A stretch of DNA of 64,000 bases from the NCBI RefSeq assembly GCF_021341665.1, contig NZ_JAJTTH010000006.1:372001-436000 (forward strand), read 5' to 3'. A program made the translations under genes and the position numbers. This DNA is from Pseudomonas sp. Au-Pse12 (GTDB lineage Bacteria > Pseudomonadota > Gammaproteobacteria > Pseudomonadales > Pseudomonadaceae). The notes under the pieces were generated by a model, which was not told where the DNA came from, searched no databases, and saw only the letters and a program-made list of their open reading frames with translations. Below, one piece after another: positions 50,945 through 58,997 of this stretch. Position 1 is the stretch's first letter. Each line of letters begins with the position of its first letter.

Positions 50945-50964
50945 CTATAAGCGGCGCCTTATAG
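50945..50964 (+). promoter_or_regulatory. Inverted repeat CTATAAG-N6-CTTATAG in the tcy promoter
   Basis: Perfect 7-base arms around CGGCGC, immediately after an AT-rich run (50926-50944). TTATAGT at 50959-50965 may be the -10 element, so a factor bound here would control tcyJLN. Comparable AT-rich blocks precede tauA and the SfnB genes. Confidence 0.5.
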
Positions 50965-51094
50965 TCGCGCCGCAGGCTGATTTGCCAAAAGACGCATACG
51001 CTGCATTAAGGCAGGATAAGGCGTCACTCTCGGCTCACCGATTGACCTGCAACTCCCACCCGCATCGTGCATAAGAAAATCACAGGGGCTTGTC

Positions 51095-51892
51095 ATGAAT
51101 CTTTCCGTACTGCGTCGCAATCTGCTGATTGGCACACTGGGCCTGGCCCTCGGTGCCGGACTGATGGGGCAAGCGGTTGCCGGCGAGCAACTGCAGAAGA
51201 TCAAGGAGGCAGGCGTGATCAACGTCGGCCTGGAAGGCACCTACCCACCGTTCAGCTTCGTCGATGAAAACGGCAAGCTGGCCGGCTTCGAAGTGGAATT
51301 CTCCGAAGCCCTGGCGAACAAGCTCGGGGTCAAGGTCAAGCTGCAGCCAACCAAGTGGGACGGCATTCTCGCGGCCCTGGAATCCAAGCGCCTGGACGCG
51401 GTCGTCAACCAGGTGACCATCTCCGAGGAGCGCAAGAAAAAGTACGATTTCTCCACGCCCTACACCGTCTCCGGGATCCAGGCCCTGACCCAGAAAAAGG
51501 ATGAAGGCAAGTTCAAGACGGCCGCCGACCTGGGTGGCCACAAGGTCGGCGTGGGCCTGGGCACCAACTACGAGCAATGGCTCAAGGACAACGTCCCCAA
51601 CGCCATCATCAAGACCTACGACGATGATCCGACCAAGTACCAGGACCTGCGCGTAGGCCGTATCGACGCCATTCTGGTGGACCGCCTGGCGGCCTTCGAG
51701 CTGATCAAGAAAACCAAGGACACCCTGGTGGTCTCCGGCGAACCCTTCTCCCGCCAGGAAGCCGGTGTGGCCCTGCGCAAGGGCGAACCCGAACTGCTGG
51801 CCGCGGTGAACAAGGCGATCGAGGAACTGCGGGCCGACGGCACGCTGAAAAAACTCTCGGAGAAATACTTCAACGCTGACGTCACCCAATAA
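51095..51892 (+). CDS. tcyJ: Cystine ABC transporter substrate-binding protein
   Basis: Periplasmic protein of 265 residues for cystine. Signal peptide (MNLSVLRRNLLIGTLGLALG ... AVAGEQ) and family 3 solute-binding fold with GLEGTYPPFSFVDENGKLAG, LESKRLDAVVNQVTISEERK and VGLGTNYEQWL. Related to E. coli TcyJ (FliY). First of tcyJLN; the stop overlaps tcyL by one base (TAATG). Confidence 0.95.
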   Translation: MNLSVLRRNLLIGTLGLALGAGLMGQAVAGEQLQKIKEAGVINVGLEGTYPPFSFVDENGKLAGFEVEFSEALANKLGVKVKLQPTKWDGILAALESKRLDAVVNQVTISEERKKKYDFSTPYTVSGIQALTQKKDEGKFKTAADLGGHKVGVGLGTNYEQWLKDNVPNAIIKTYDDDPTKYQDLRVGRIDAILVDRLAAFELIKKTKDTLVVSGEPFSRQEAGVALRKGEPELLAAVNKAIEELRADGTLKKLSEKYFNADVTQ

Positions 51893-52557
51893 TGGAAGCA
51901 GGCCTGCAACTGGCGCTGGATTCAGCGCCATTTCTCCTCAAGGGCGCGTATTACACGGTCATCCTCAGCCTTGGCGGCATGTTCTTCGGGCTGCTGCTGG
52001 GTTTCGGGCTGGCCTTGATGCGCCTGTCGCGCCTGGCCCTGGTGAGCTGGATTGCCCGGGTCTACGTGTCGTTCTTTCGCGGCACGCCGCTGCTGGTGCA
52101 GCTGTTCGTGATCTATTACGGCCTGCCGCAACTGGGGCTGGAACTGGATCCGTTGCCCGCCGCGCTGATCGGCTTCTCGCTGAACATGGCGGCCTACGCC
52201 TGTGAAATCCTCCGGGCCGCCATCGGCTCCATCGAACGCGGTCAATGGGAAGCCGCCGCCAGCATCGGTATGACCCGGGCCCAGACCCTGCGCCGGGCGA
52301 TCCTGCCGCAAGCCATGCGCACGGCCCTGCCGCCGCTGGGCAACAGCTTCATTTCCCTGGTCAAGGACACCGCCCTGGCTGCCACCATCCAGGTGCCGGA
52401 ACTGTTCCGCCAGGCGCAGCTGATCACCGCCCGTACCTTCGAAATCTTCACCATGTATTTTGCCGCCGCGCTGATCTACTGGGTTCTGGCCAGCGTGCTC
52501 GCGCACCTGCAGAACCGCCTGGAGCAGCGGGTCAATCGGCACGACCAGGAGTCCTGA
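51892..52557 (+). CDS. tcyL: Cystine ABC transporter permease
   Basis: A 221-residue polar-amino-acid-type permease with about five membrane segments, the SFFRGTPLLVQLFVIYYGLP signature, and the coupling loop WEAAASIGMTRAQTLRRAIL. Its start shares the final base of the tcyJ stop, so the proteins are translationally coupled. Confidence 0.95.
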   Translation: MEAGLQLALDSAPFLLKGAYYTVILSLGGMFFGLLLGFGLALMRLSRLALVSWIARVYVSFFRGTPLLVQLFVIYYGLPQLGLELDPLPAALIGFSLNMAAYACEILRAAIGSIERGQWEAAASIGMTRAQTLRRAILPQAMRTALPPLGNSFISLVKDTALAATIQVPELFRQAQLITARTFEIFTMYFAAALIYWVLASVLAHLQNRLEQRVNRHDQES

Positions 52558-52561
52558 AGCC

Positions 52562-53314
52562 ATGATCGTGGTGGAAAAACTGACCAAGCAGTTCAAGGGC
52601 CAGACGGTGCTCAATGGCATCGACCTGCAGGTCAAGGAAGGCGAAGTGATTGCCATCATCGGCCCCAGCGGTTCGGGCAAGACCACCTTCCTGCGCTGCC
52701 TGAACTTCCTTGAAGAACCGACCAGCGGACGCATCCGCATTGGCGACATCGCCATCGACAGCAGCATCCCCCTGAACCAGCAACAGAGCCGGATCCGCCA
52801 GTTGCGCCAGCAAGTGGGTTTCGTGTTCCAGAACTTCAACCTGTTCCCCCACCGCACCGCGCTGGAGAACGTCATCGAAGGCCCCCTGGTGGTGAAAAAG
52901 ACCCCGCGGGAGCAAGCCGTTGCCCTGGGGCGCGCGCTGCTGGCCAAGGTCGGCCTGGCGGGCAAGGAAGACAGCTACCCGAGGCGCCTGTCCGGTGGCC
53001 AGCAGCAACGGGTGGCGATCGCCCGGGCCCTGGCCATGGAACCTCGGGTGATCCTGTTCGACGAACCGACCTCGGCCCTGGACCCGGAACTGGTGGGCGA
53101 AGTCCTGGCCACCATCCGCAGCCTGGCCGAAGAGAAACGCACCATGATCATCGTCACCCACGAAATGGGCTTCGCCCGGGACGTGGCCAACCGGGTGATC
53201 TTCTTCGACAAGGGAGTGATCGTCGAACAGGGCGAAGCCAAGGCGCTGTTCGCCAACCCCCAGCACGAGCGCACCCGACAGTTCCTCAGCAAATTTCTCC
53301 ACCCCGGCACATGA
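52562..53314 (+). CDS. tcyN: Cystine ABC transporter ATP-binding protein
   Basis: A 250-residue ABC ATPase: Walker A GPSGSGKTT near residue 34, Q-loop FVFQNFNLFPH, signature LSGGQQQR, Walker B VILFDEPTSALD and switch histidine in VTHEMGFA. It follows tcyL by four bases and completes the cystine importer. Confidence 0.95.
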   Translation: MIVVEKLTKQFKGQTVLNGIDLQVKEGEVIAIIGPSGSGKTTFLRCLNFLEEPTSGRIRIGDIAIDSSIPLNQQQSRIRQLRQQVGFVFQNFNLFPHRTALENVIEGPLVVKKTPREQAVALGRALLAKVGLAGKEDSYPRRLSGGQQQRVAIARALAMEPRVILFDEPTSALDPELVGEVLATIRSLAEEKRTMIIVTHEMGFARDVANRVIFFDKGVIVEQGEAKALFANPQHERTRQFLSKFLHPGT

Positions 53315-53369
53315 AGCTTGAAACTCCCCTAGCCGGCTGCCCGCTCCCCTTCCAGGCCATGGAGGCCTG

Positions 53370-53756
53370 ATGCTGGCGCCGCAGAAAATCCACAACCTGC
53401 TCCGGCTCTCGCCCCAGGCGCGGTGTGACTACCTGATTCGCAAGGTGGCGGATTTCCAAGTCATCTGGGGGCTGTTCGCTGACGGCTGGGCCACCGCCGG
53501 CTCCGCCCAGGCCAGCGCCATCGCCATCGCCTTCTGGCCAGAGGCGGAGTTCGCCGCCTTGTGCGCCCACGGCCCATGGCACGGCTTTGAACCCAAGCCC
53601 ATTGAGCTGGGCCATTTCCTCTCCCACTGGCTGCCTGGCATGCAGCGCGACACCAGGCTCTGCCTGGTGTTTGCCGATGCGGACGGACAAGGCCTGTTGC
53701 TGCCCCCCGAGTCACTGCTGCAATCGCTCACCCACGAGCTGGATCAGTACCAGTAA
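53370..53756 (+). CDS. DUF2750 protein
   Basis: A 128-residue cytoplasmic protein of the DUF2750 family, recognised by RCDYLIRKVADFQVIWGLF and the ending LPPESLLQSLTHELDQYQ. No function is known for the family. It lies 55 bases after tcyN on the same strand and may be the last gene of that transcript. Confidence 0.75.
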   Translation: MLAPQKIHNLLRLSPQARCDYLIRKVADFQVIWGLFADGWATAGSAQASAIAIAFWPEAEFAALCAHGPWHGFEPKPIELGHFLSHWLPGMQRDTRLCLVFADADGQGLLLPPESLLQSLTHELDQYQ

Positions 53757-54129
53757 CGCCTGCGGCGGCGCCTGAACGCTCAGCGCCGATCGCCTCACTT
53801 CGCGTGTTTGCATCCCCCTGCCCGTGTTCTTTTGCGCCAACGAAAAATGCTCGCCGGCGTCTGCCGCACACCGCGCCAGCCCGCAGCCACTGGGCCGCAA
53901 CCGGCCATCCTGCCGTATACGTAAAGCCCTTCTATTCATATTCCTAAAAGTTAGTTTATTTAATTTTTATACGCGCTTAGGGTATATGCACCGGACCACC
54001 GGACATTCTTGATTCTGATTTCGCCGCATGACGCGGCCTATCCAAAAGATGTGAGGTAGGTATGGTCCGGAACACAATCACCCCAGTGCAGATCGCCAGG
54101 GCATTGCGTGCAGCCAAGGAGTGGCACTG
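53757..54129. other. AT-rich control region before the SfnB genes
   Basis: About 370 bases without a gene. From 53918 to 53990 the sequence turns sharply AT-rich. The leader before the first SfnB gene is about 150 nt. A short plus-strand frame at 53824-54012 has no ribosome site and is not accepted as a gene. Confidence 0.5.
53931..53990 (+). promoter_or_regulatory. AT-rich promoter block of the SfnB/monooxygenase/ABC cluster
   Basis: ATTCATATTCCTAAAAG, then TTAGTTTATTTAATTTTTAT and TTAGGGT. It resembles in composition and order the blocks before tauA and tcyJ. Candidate CysB-type sulfur-starvation promoter, on pattern only. Confidence 0.45.
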
Positions 54130-55371
54130 ATGTCCAGTCTGATCGAAGCCCAGGTCCAGAGTGACCTGGATATTGCTCCCCTTTTGCTGCCCGCTCGGGT
54201 ACTGCGCAACGACGCCGAAGCCCTGCAAGCCGCCCATGAACTGGCCGACGCGGCCCGCCAACAAGCCGCCCAACGCGACCGTCAGCGCAAGCTGCCCTGG
54301 GCGCAGATCGAACAATTCACCCGCAGCGGCCTGGGCAGCATTGCCGTGCCCCGCGCCTACGGCGGACCACAGGTGTCGTTCGTCACCCTGGCCGAGGTCT
54401 TCGCGATCGTTTCCGCGGCCGACCCGGCCCTGGGGCAGATCCCGCAGAACCAGTTCGGCCTCCTCGGCCTGATCCTCGGTTGCGGCACCGAACGGCAGAA
54501 GAAACAGCTGCTGCAAAGCGTCCTGGAAGGCTGGCGCATCGGCAATGCCGGCCCGGAACGTGGCACCAAGAACACCCTGGAGCTCAAGGCGCGAATCACC
54601 ACCGACGCCGACGGCCATGTGCTCAACGGCCAGAAGTTCTACTCCACCGGCGCCCTGTTCGCCCACTGGGTGGCGGTCAAGGCGCTGAACGAGGAAGGTC
54701 GCCAGGTGCTGGCCTTCGTCCGCCGTGGCACTCCGGGGCTGCGCATCGTCGACGACTGGTCGGGCTTCGGCCAGCGCACCACCGCCAGCGGCACCATCCT
54801 GCTCAACGATGTGCGGGTCGAATCCGAGCTGGTGCTGGACAACTGGCGGATCAACGAGTCGCCGAATATCCAGGGCGCGGTGTCGCAACTGATCCAGGCC
54901 GCCATCGATGCCGGCATCGCCCGGGAAGCGCTGGCCGACGCTATCCGCTTCGTTCGTGAACGGGCCCGCCCGTGGATCGACGCCAACGTCGAGCGCGCCA
55001 GCGACGACCTGTACGTGATCGCCGACATCGGCAAGCTGCAGATCGAACTGCACGCCGCCGAGGCCCTGCTGCGCAAGGCCGGGCAGGTGCTGGACCAGGT
55101 CAGCGCGGCGCCGATCACCGCCGAGTCCGCGGCCCGCGCCTCGATCGCCGTGGCCGAAGCCAAGGTGCTGACCACCGAGATCTCCCTGCAAGCCAGCGAA
55201 AAGCTCTTCGAGCTGGCCGGCAGCCGCGCCACCCTCGCCGAATTCAACCTCGACCGCCACTGGCGCAATGCCCGGGTACACACCCTGCACGACCCGGTGC
55301 GCTGGAAGTACCACGCCATTGGTGCCTACCGCTTGAACGGCACCCTGCCCGCGCGTCACTCCTGGATCTAA
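54130..55371 (+). CDS. SfnB-family sulfur acquisition oxidoreductase (first copy)
   Basis: A 413-residue acyl-CoA-dehydrogenase-fold flavoprotein of the SfnB/DszC type. Family segments are GSIAVPRAYGGPQVSFVTLA, the flavin-binding GQKFYSTGALFAHW and VDDWSGFGQRTTASGTILL, and the C-terminal DRHWRNARVHTLHDPVRWKY. Such enzymes use reduced flavin to oxygenate organosulfur compounds during sulfur limitation. ATG at 54130 has AAGGAG eight bases upstream and is preferred to GTG at 54121. Followed 39 bases later by a paralogue. Confidence 0.9.
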   Translation: MSSLIEAQVQSDLDIAPLLLPARVLRNDAEALQAAHELADAARQQAAQRDRQRKLPWAQIEQFTRSGLGSIAVPRAYGGPQVSFVTLAEVFAIVSAADPALGQIPQNQFGLLGLILGCGTERQKKQLLQSVLEGWRIGNAGPERGTKNTLELKARITTDADGHVLNGQKFYSTGALFAHWVAVKALNEEGRQVLAFVRRGTPGLRIVDDWSGFGQRTTASGTILLNDVRVESELVLDNWRINESPNIQGAVSQLIQAAIDAGIAREALADAIRFVRERARPWIDANVERASDDLYVIADIGKLQIELHAAEALLRKAGQVLDQVSAAPITAESAARASIAVAEAKVLTTEISLQASEKLFELAGSRATLAEFNLDRHWRNARVHTLHDPVRWKYHAIGAYRLNGTLPARHSWI

Positions 55372-55410
55372 CCGCCCAGAACACTTTTGACCAGATCTCT
55401 GGAGAAACAC

Positions 55411-56610
55411 ATGACTCTTTCTCAACACGTCGCGGTCATCACCAGCGATGAACAAGCCCTGATTGTCGCCAGCGACCTGGCGGAAGATTTCAAGCGCGAC
55501 AGCGCCCTGCGCGACCGTGAACGGCGCCTGCCGCACCCCGAGCTGGAAGCCTTCAGCCGCTCCGGCCTGTGGGGCATCAGCGTGCCCAAGGAATACGGCG
55601 GCGCCGGGGTGTCCAACGTCACCCTGGCCAAGGTCATCGCCCTGATCGCCGAGGCCGACGCCTCCCTGGGGCAGATCCCGCAGAACCATTTCTACGCCCT
55701 GGAAGTGCTGCGGGTGAACGGCAGCCCTCAGCAGAAACAACGGCTGTACGCCGAGGTCCTGGCCGGCCGCCGCTTCGGCAACGCCCTGGCCGAACTTGGC
55801 ACCAAGACCGCCCACGACCGCACCACCCGCCTGAGCCGCGACAGCAGCGGCCTGGGCTACCGCATCGACGGGCGCAAGTTCTACGCCACCGGCGCCATCT
55901 ATGCCCAGCGCATCCCCACCTCGGTGGTGGATGAGCACGGCGTGCAGCAACTGGCCTTCGTCCCCGCCGACGCCCAGGGCCTGAGCGTGATCGACGACTG
56001 GAGCGGCTTCGGCCAGCGCACCACCGGCAGCGGCTCGGTGCTGTTTGAAAACGTCGCGGTGGACGAGGCCGACGTGGTGCCATTCCAGAGCGCCTTCGAA
56101 CGCCCGACCCCGGTCGGCCCCCTGGCGCAAATCCTCCACGCCGCCATCGACACCGGCATCGCCCGCGCCGCCTACGAAGACGCCCTGCGCTTCGTGCGCA
56201 CCAAGACCCGGCCGTGGATCGACTCCGGCACCGACAAGGCCACCGACGACCCGCTGACCCTCAAGAGCTTCGGCCACCTGAGCATCCGCCTGCACGCCAC
56301 CGAAGCCCTGCTGGAGCGCGCCGGAGAATTCCTCGACCGGGCCCAGGCCGAGACCAACGCCGACACCGTGGCCGCCGCCTCCATCGCCGTGGCCGAGGTC
56401 CGCGCCCTGAGCACGGAAATCTCCCTGGCCGCCGGCAGCACCCTGTTCGAACTGGCGGGCAGCCAGGCAACCCTGGCCGAGCACGGCCTGGACCGTCACT
56501 GGCGCAACGCCCGAGTGCACACCCTGCACGACCCGGTGCGCTGGAAGTACCACGCGGTGGGTAACTACTACCTCAACCAGCAGAACCCGCCGCTGCGGGG
56601 GACCATCTGA
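55411..56610 (+). CDS. SfnB-family sulfur acquisition oxidoreductase (second copy)
   Basis: A 399-residue paralogue of the preceding gene, with the same marks: GISVPKEYGGAGVSNVTLAK, GRKFYATGAIYAQR, VIDDWSGFGQRTTGSGSVLF and DRHWRNARVHTLHDPVRWKY. The two share several identical segments but differ in the middle, so they are diverged duplicates, possibly with different substrates or forming a hetero-oligomer. ATG at 55411 follows GGAG. Shares one base with the next start (TGATG). Confidence 0.9.
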   Translation: MTLSQHVAVITSDEQALIVASDLAEDFKRDSALRDRERRLPHPELEAFSRSGLWGISVPKEYGGAGVSNVTLAKVIALIAEADASLGQIPQNHFYALEVLRVNGSPQQKQRLYAEVLAGRRFGNALAELGTKTAHDRTTRLSRDSSGLGYRIDGRKFYATGAIYAQRIPTSVVDEHGVQQLAFVPADAQGLSVIDDWSGFGQRTTGSGSVLFENVAVDEADVVPFQSAFERPTPVGPLAQILHAAIDTGIARAAYEDALRFVRTKTRPWIDSGTDKATDDPLTLKSFGHLSIRLHATEALLERAGEFLDRAQAETNADTVAAASIAVAEVRALSTEISLAAGSTLFELAGSQATLAEHGLDRHWRNARVHTLHDPVRWKYHAVGNYYLNQQNPPLRGTI

Positions 56611-57977
56611 TGGCCGCTGCCGAAACCGCCAAGAAGAAGATCCTGCTCAACGCCTTCAACATGAACTGCGTCGGGCACATCAACCACGGCCTGTGGACCC
56701 ACCCACGGGACAACTCGACCCAGTACAAGACCCTCGAGTACTGGACCGAACTGGCCCAGCTGCTGGAGCGCGGATTGTTCGACGGGCTGTTCATCGCCGA
56801 CATCGTCGGGGTCTACGACGTCTACCAGAACTCGGTGGACGTGCCCCTCAAGGAGTCGATCCAACTGCCGGTCAACGACCCGCTGCTGCTGGTCTCGGCC
56901 ATGGCCGCGGTCACCCGCAACCTGGGCTTCGGCCTCACCGCCAACCTCACCTACGAGGCGCCCTACCTGTTCGCCCGGCGCCTTTCCACCCTCGACCACC
57001 TGAGCCGTGGCCGGGTCGGCTGGAACATCGTCACCGGCTACCTGGACAGCGCGGCCCAGGCCATGGGCCTGAAGGAACAGATCGAGCACGACCGTCGCTA
57101 CGACCAGGCCGATGAGTACCTGGAGGTGCTGTACAAGCTCTGGGAAGGCAGCTGGGAAGACGACGCGGTGCTCAACGACCGCGAGCAGCGCGTCTATGCC
57201 CAACCGGACAAGGTGCACAAGGTCGAGCACCAGGGCGAGTTCTACCAGGTCAGCGGCTATCACCTGTGCGAGCCCTCGCCGCAGCGCACCCCGGTGCTGT
57301 TCCAGGCCGGCAGCTCGGACCGCGGCCTGCTGTTCGCCGGGCGCCACGCCGAGTGCGTGTTCATCAGCGGGCAGAACAAGGCGGCGACCAGGGCCCAGGT
57401 GGACAAGGTTCGCGCCAGCGCCGTGGCCGCCGGGCGCAATCCCGAGGACATCAAGGTGTTCATGGGCCTCAACGTGATCGTTGGCCAGACCGAGGAACTG
57501 GCCTGGCAGAAGCACGCCGAGTACCGCCGCTACGCCAGCGCCGAGGCCGGGGTGGCGCATTTTTCCGCGTCCACCGCGATCGACTTTTCCCAATACGAGA
57601 TCGACGAACCTATCCAGTACGTGAAAAGCAACGCCATCCAGTCGGCCACCCAGCACCTGCAGAACAACGACTGGACCCGGCGCAAGCTGCTGGACCAACA
57701 CGCCCTGGGTGGCCGCTACTTCACCGTGGTCGGCTCACCGCAGCAGGTGGCCGACGAGCTGGAATCCTGGATCGCCGAAACCGGCCTGGACGGCTTCAAC
57801 CTGACCCGCATCGTCACCCCGGAAAGCTACGTCGACTTCATCGACCTGGTGATCCCCGAACTGCAGCGCCGCGGCTCCTACAAGACCGCCTATGACGCCG
57901 GCACCCTGCGGGAAAAACTGTTCCACGAAGGCCACACACTGCCCGAACGACACACCGGCGCGGCCTACCGCCGCTGA
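56610..57977 (+). CDS. LLM-class flavin monooxygenase (NtaA/SnaA/DszA family)
   Basis: A 455-residue FMNH2-dependent monooxygenase. Typical NtaA/SnaA/DszA wording is LLNAFNMNCVGHINHGLWTH near the N-terminus, YQNSVDVPLKESIQLPVNDP, TLDHLSRGRVGWNIVTGYLD and TPVLFQAGSSDRGL. DszA cleaves dibenzothiophene sulfone, and together with the SfnB/DszC-type genes just upstream this suggests stepwise oxidation and C-S cleavage of an organosulfur compound. The flavin reductase it needs is not encoded in the window. Confidence 0.9.
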   Translation: MAAAETAKKKILLNAFNMNCVGHINHGLWTHPRDNSTQYKTLEYWTELAQLLERGLFDGLFIADIVGVYDVYQNSVDVPLKESIQLPVNDPLLLVSAMAAVTRNLGFGLTANLTYEAPYLFARRLSTLDHLSRGRVGWNIVTGYLDSAAQAMGLKEQIEHDRRYDQADEYLEVLYKLWEGSWEDDAVLNDREQRVYAQPDKVHKVEHQGEFYQVSGYHLCEPSPQRTPVLFQAGSSDRGLLFAGRHAECVFISGQNKAATRAQVDKVRASAVAAGRNPEDIKVFMGLNVIVGQTEELAWQKHAEYRRYASAEAGVAHFSASTAIDFSQYEIDEPIQYVKSNAIQSATQHLQNNDWTRRKLLDQHALGGRYFTVVGSPQQVADELESWIAETGLDGFNLTRIVTPESYVDFIDLVIPELQRRGSYKTAYDAGTLREKLFHEGHTLPERHTGAAYRR

Positions 57978-57983
57978 CCACCC

Positions 57984-58117
57984 TGTGGCGAGGGAGCTTG
58001 CTCCCGCTGGCTTGCGCAGCAAGCCCAAACCCGGACGGCGCGGTATGCCTGCAACACCGCGGCGCCTGGGTCCGGGGCCGCTTTGCGGCCCAACGGGAGC
58101 AAGCTCCCTCGCCACAG
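57984..58117. repeat. REPIN, family B
   Basis: GGGAGCTTGCTCCC (57991-58004) and the inverted GGGAGCAAGCTCCC (58095-58108), each flanked by GTGGCGA/TCGCCAC. Nearly the same element as 29784-29919. It separates the monooxygenase from the ABC transporter genes. Confidence 0.8.
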
Positions 58118-58186
58118 ACAGCGGTCTCGCCATACACCCACGCAATGGCTCAACCCCCACATTCGGATTGACTGGAAGTAACCACC

Positions 58187-58996
58187 ATGAAAACCAAGCT
58201 CCTGCGCCACCCGGTCAAAGCCCTGGCCCTCGCCCTCGGCCTGTTCAGCAGCGCCGTGTTCGCCGCCGACGCGCCGCTCAAGGTCGGCACCACCGCCGCC
58301 TTCGCCATTCCCCTGGAGGCCGCCGTGGAAGAGGCCGGCAAGCAGGGCCTGAAGGTGGAGCTGGTGGAGTTCACCGACTGGATCGCGCCCAACGTCAGCC
58401 TGGCCGCCGGCGACATCGACGTGAACTACTTCCAGCACATCCCCTTCCTGGAAAACGCCAAGGCCGCCGCCGGTTTCAATCTGGTGCCCTTCGCCCCGGG
58501 CATCATCAACAACGTCGGCCTGTATTCGAAGAAATACACAAGCTTCGCCGAGCTACCCGAAGGCGCCAGCGTGGCCATCGCCAACGACCCGATCAACAGC
58601 GGACGCGGCCTGCAACTGCTGGCCAAGGCCGGGCTGATCACCCTCAAGCCGGGCGTGGGCTACAAGGCCACCGAAGACGACATCGTCAGCAACCCGAAGA
58701 AGATCAAGATCCTCCAGGTCGAAGCCGTGCAACTGGTGCGCGCCTATGACGACGCCGACCTGGTCCAGGGCTACCCGGCCTACATCCGCCTGGCCAAGAC
58801 CTTCGACGCCGGCTCGGCGCTGCTGTTCGATGGCCTGGACCACAAGGAATACGTGATCCAGTTCGTGATCCAGCCCAAGAGCAAGAACGACCCGCGGCTG
58901 ATCAAGTTCGTCGATATCTACCAGCACTCGCCCGCCGTTCGCGCCGCCCTGGATAAAGCCCACGGCACGCTCTACCAAGCCGGCTGGGAAGGTTGA
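58187..58996 (+). CDS. MetQ/NlpA-family ABC transporter substrate-binding protein
   Basis: A 269-residue periplasmic binding protein. It has a signal peptide (ALGLFSSAVFAADAPL) without a lipobox cysteine, then the NlpA fold: TTAAFAIPLEAAVEEAGKQG, GDIDVNYFQHIPFLENAKAA and ASVAIANDPINSGRGLQLLA. MetQ binds methionine, but the family also includes binders of other compounds. Because it follows SfnB and monooxygenase genes, an organosulfur ligand is likely. One base separates its stop from the ATPase start region. Confidence 0.88.
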   Translation: MKTKLLRHPVKALALALGLFSSAVFAADAPLKVGTTAAFAIPLEAAVEEAGKQGLKVELVEFTDWIAPNVSLAAGDIDVNYFQHIPFLENAKAAAGFNLVPFAPGIINNVGLYSKKYTSFAELPEGASVAIANDPINSGRGLQLLAKAGLITLKPGVGYKATEDDIVSNPKKIKILQVEAVQLVRAYDDADLVQGYPAYIRLAKTFDAGSALLFDGLDHKEYVIQFVIQPKSKNDPRLIKFVDIYQHSPAVRAALDKAHGTLYQAGWEG

Positions 58997-58997
58997 G

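Larger units (their letters stand above)
50793..51094. other. Gap between dcyD and tcyJ: REP pair and promoter
   Basis: 302 bases without a gene. The left third, 50798-50879, is REP sequence; the rest is the AT-rich tcy control region with an inverted repeat at 50945-50964. Confidence 0.6.

Noticed and set aside
53824..54012. Short plus-strand frame of 62 codons before the SfnB genes
   Set aside because: It crosses the AT-rich promoter block and has no ribosome site.
53977..56553. Long minus-strand open frame of 858 codons opposite the two SfnB genes
   Set aside because: It is antisense to two clear flavoprotein genes, is rich in Gly/Val/Ala/Gln as expected from reversed GC-biased codons, and shows no domain.
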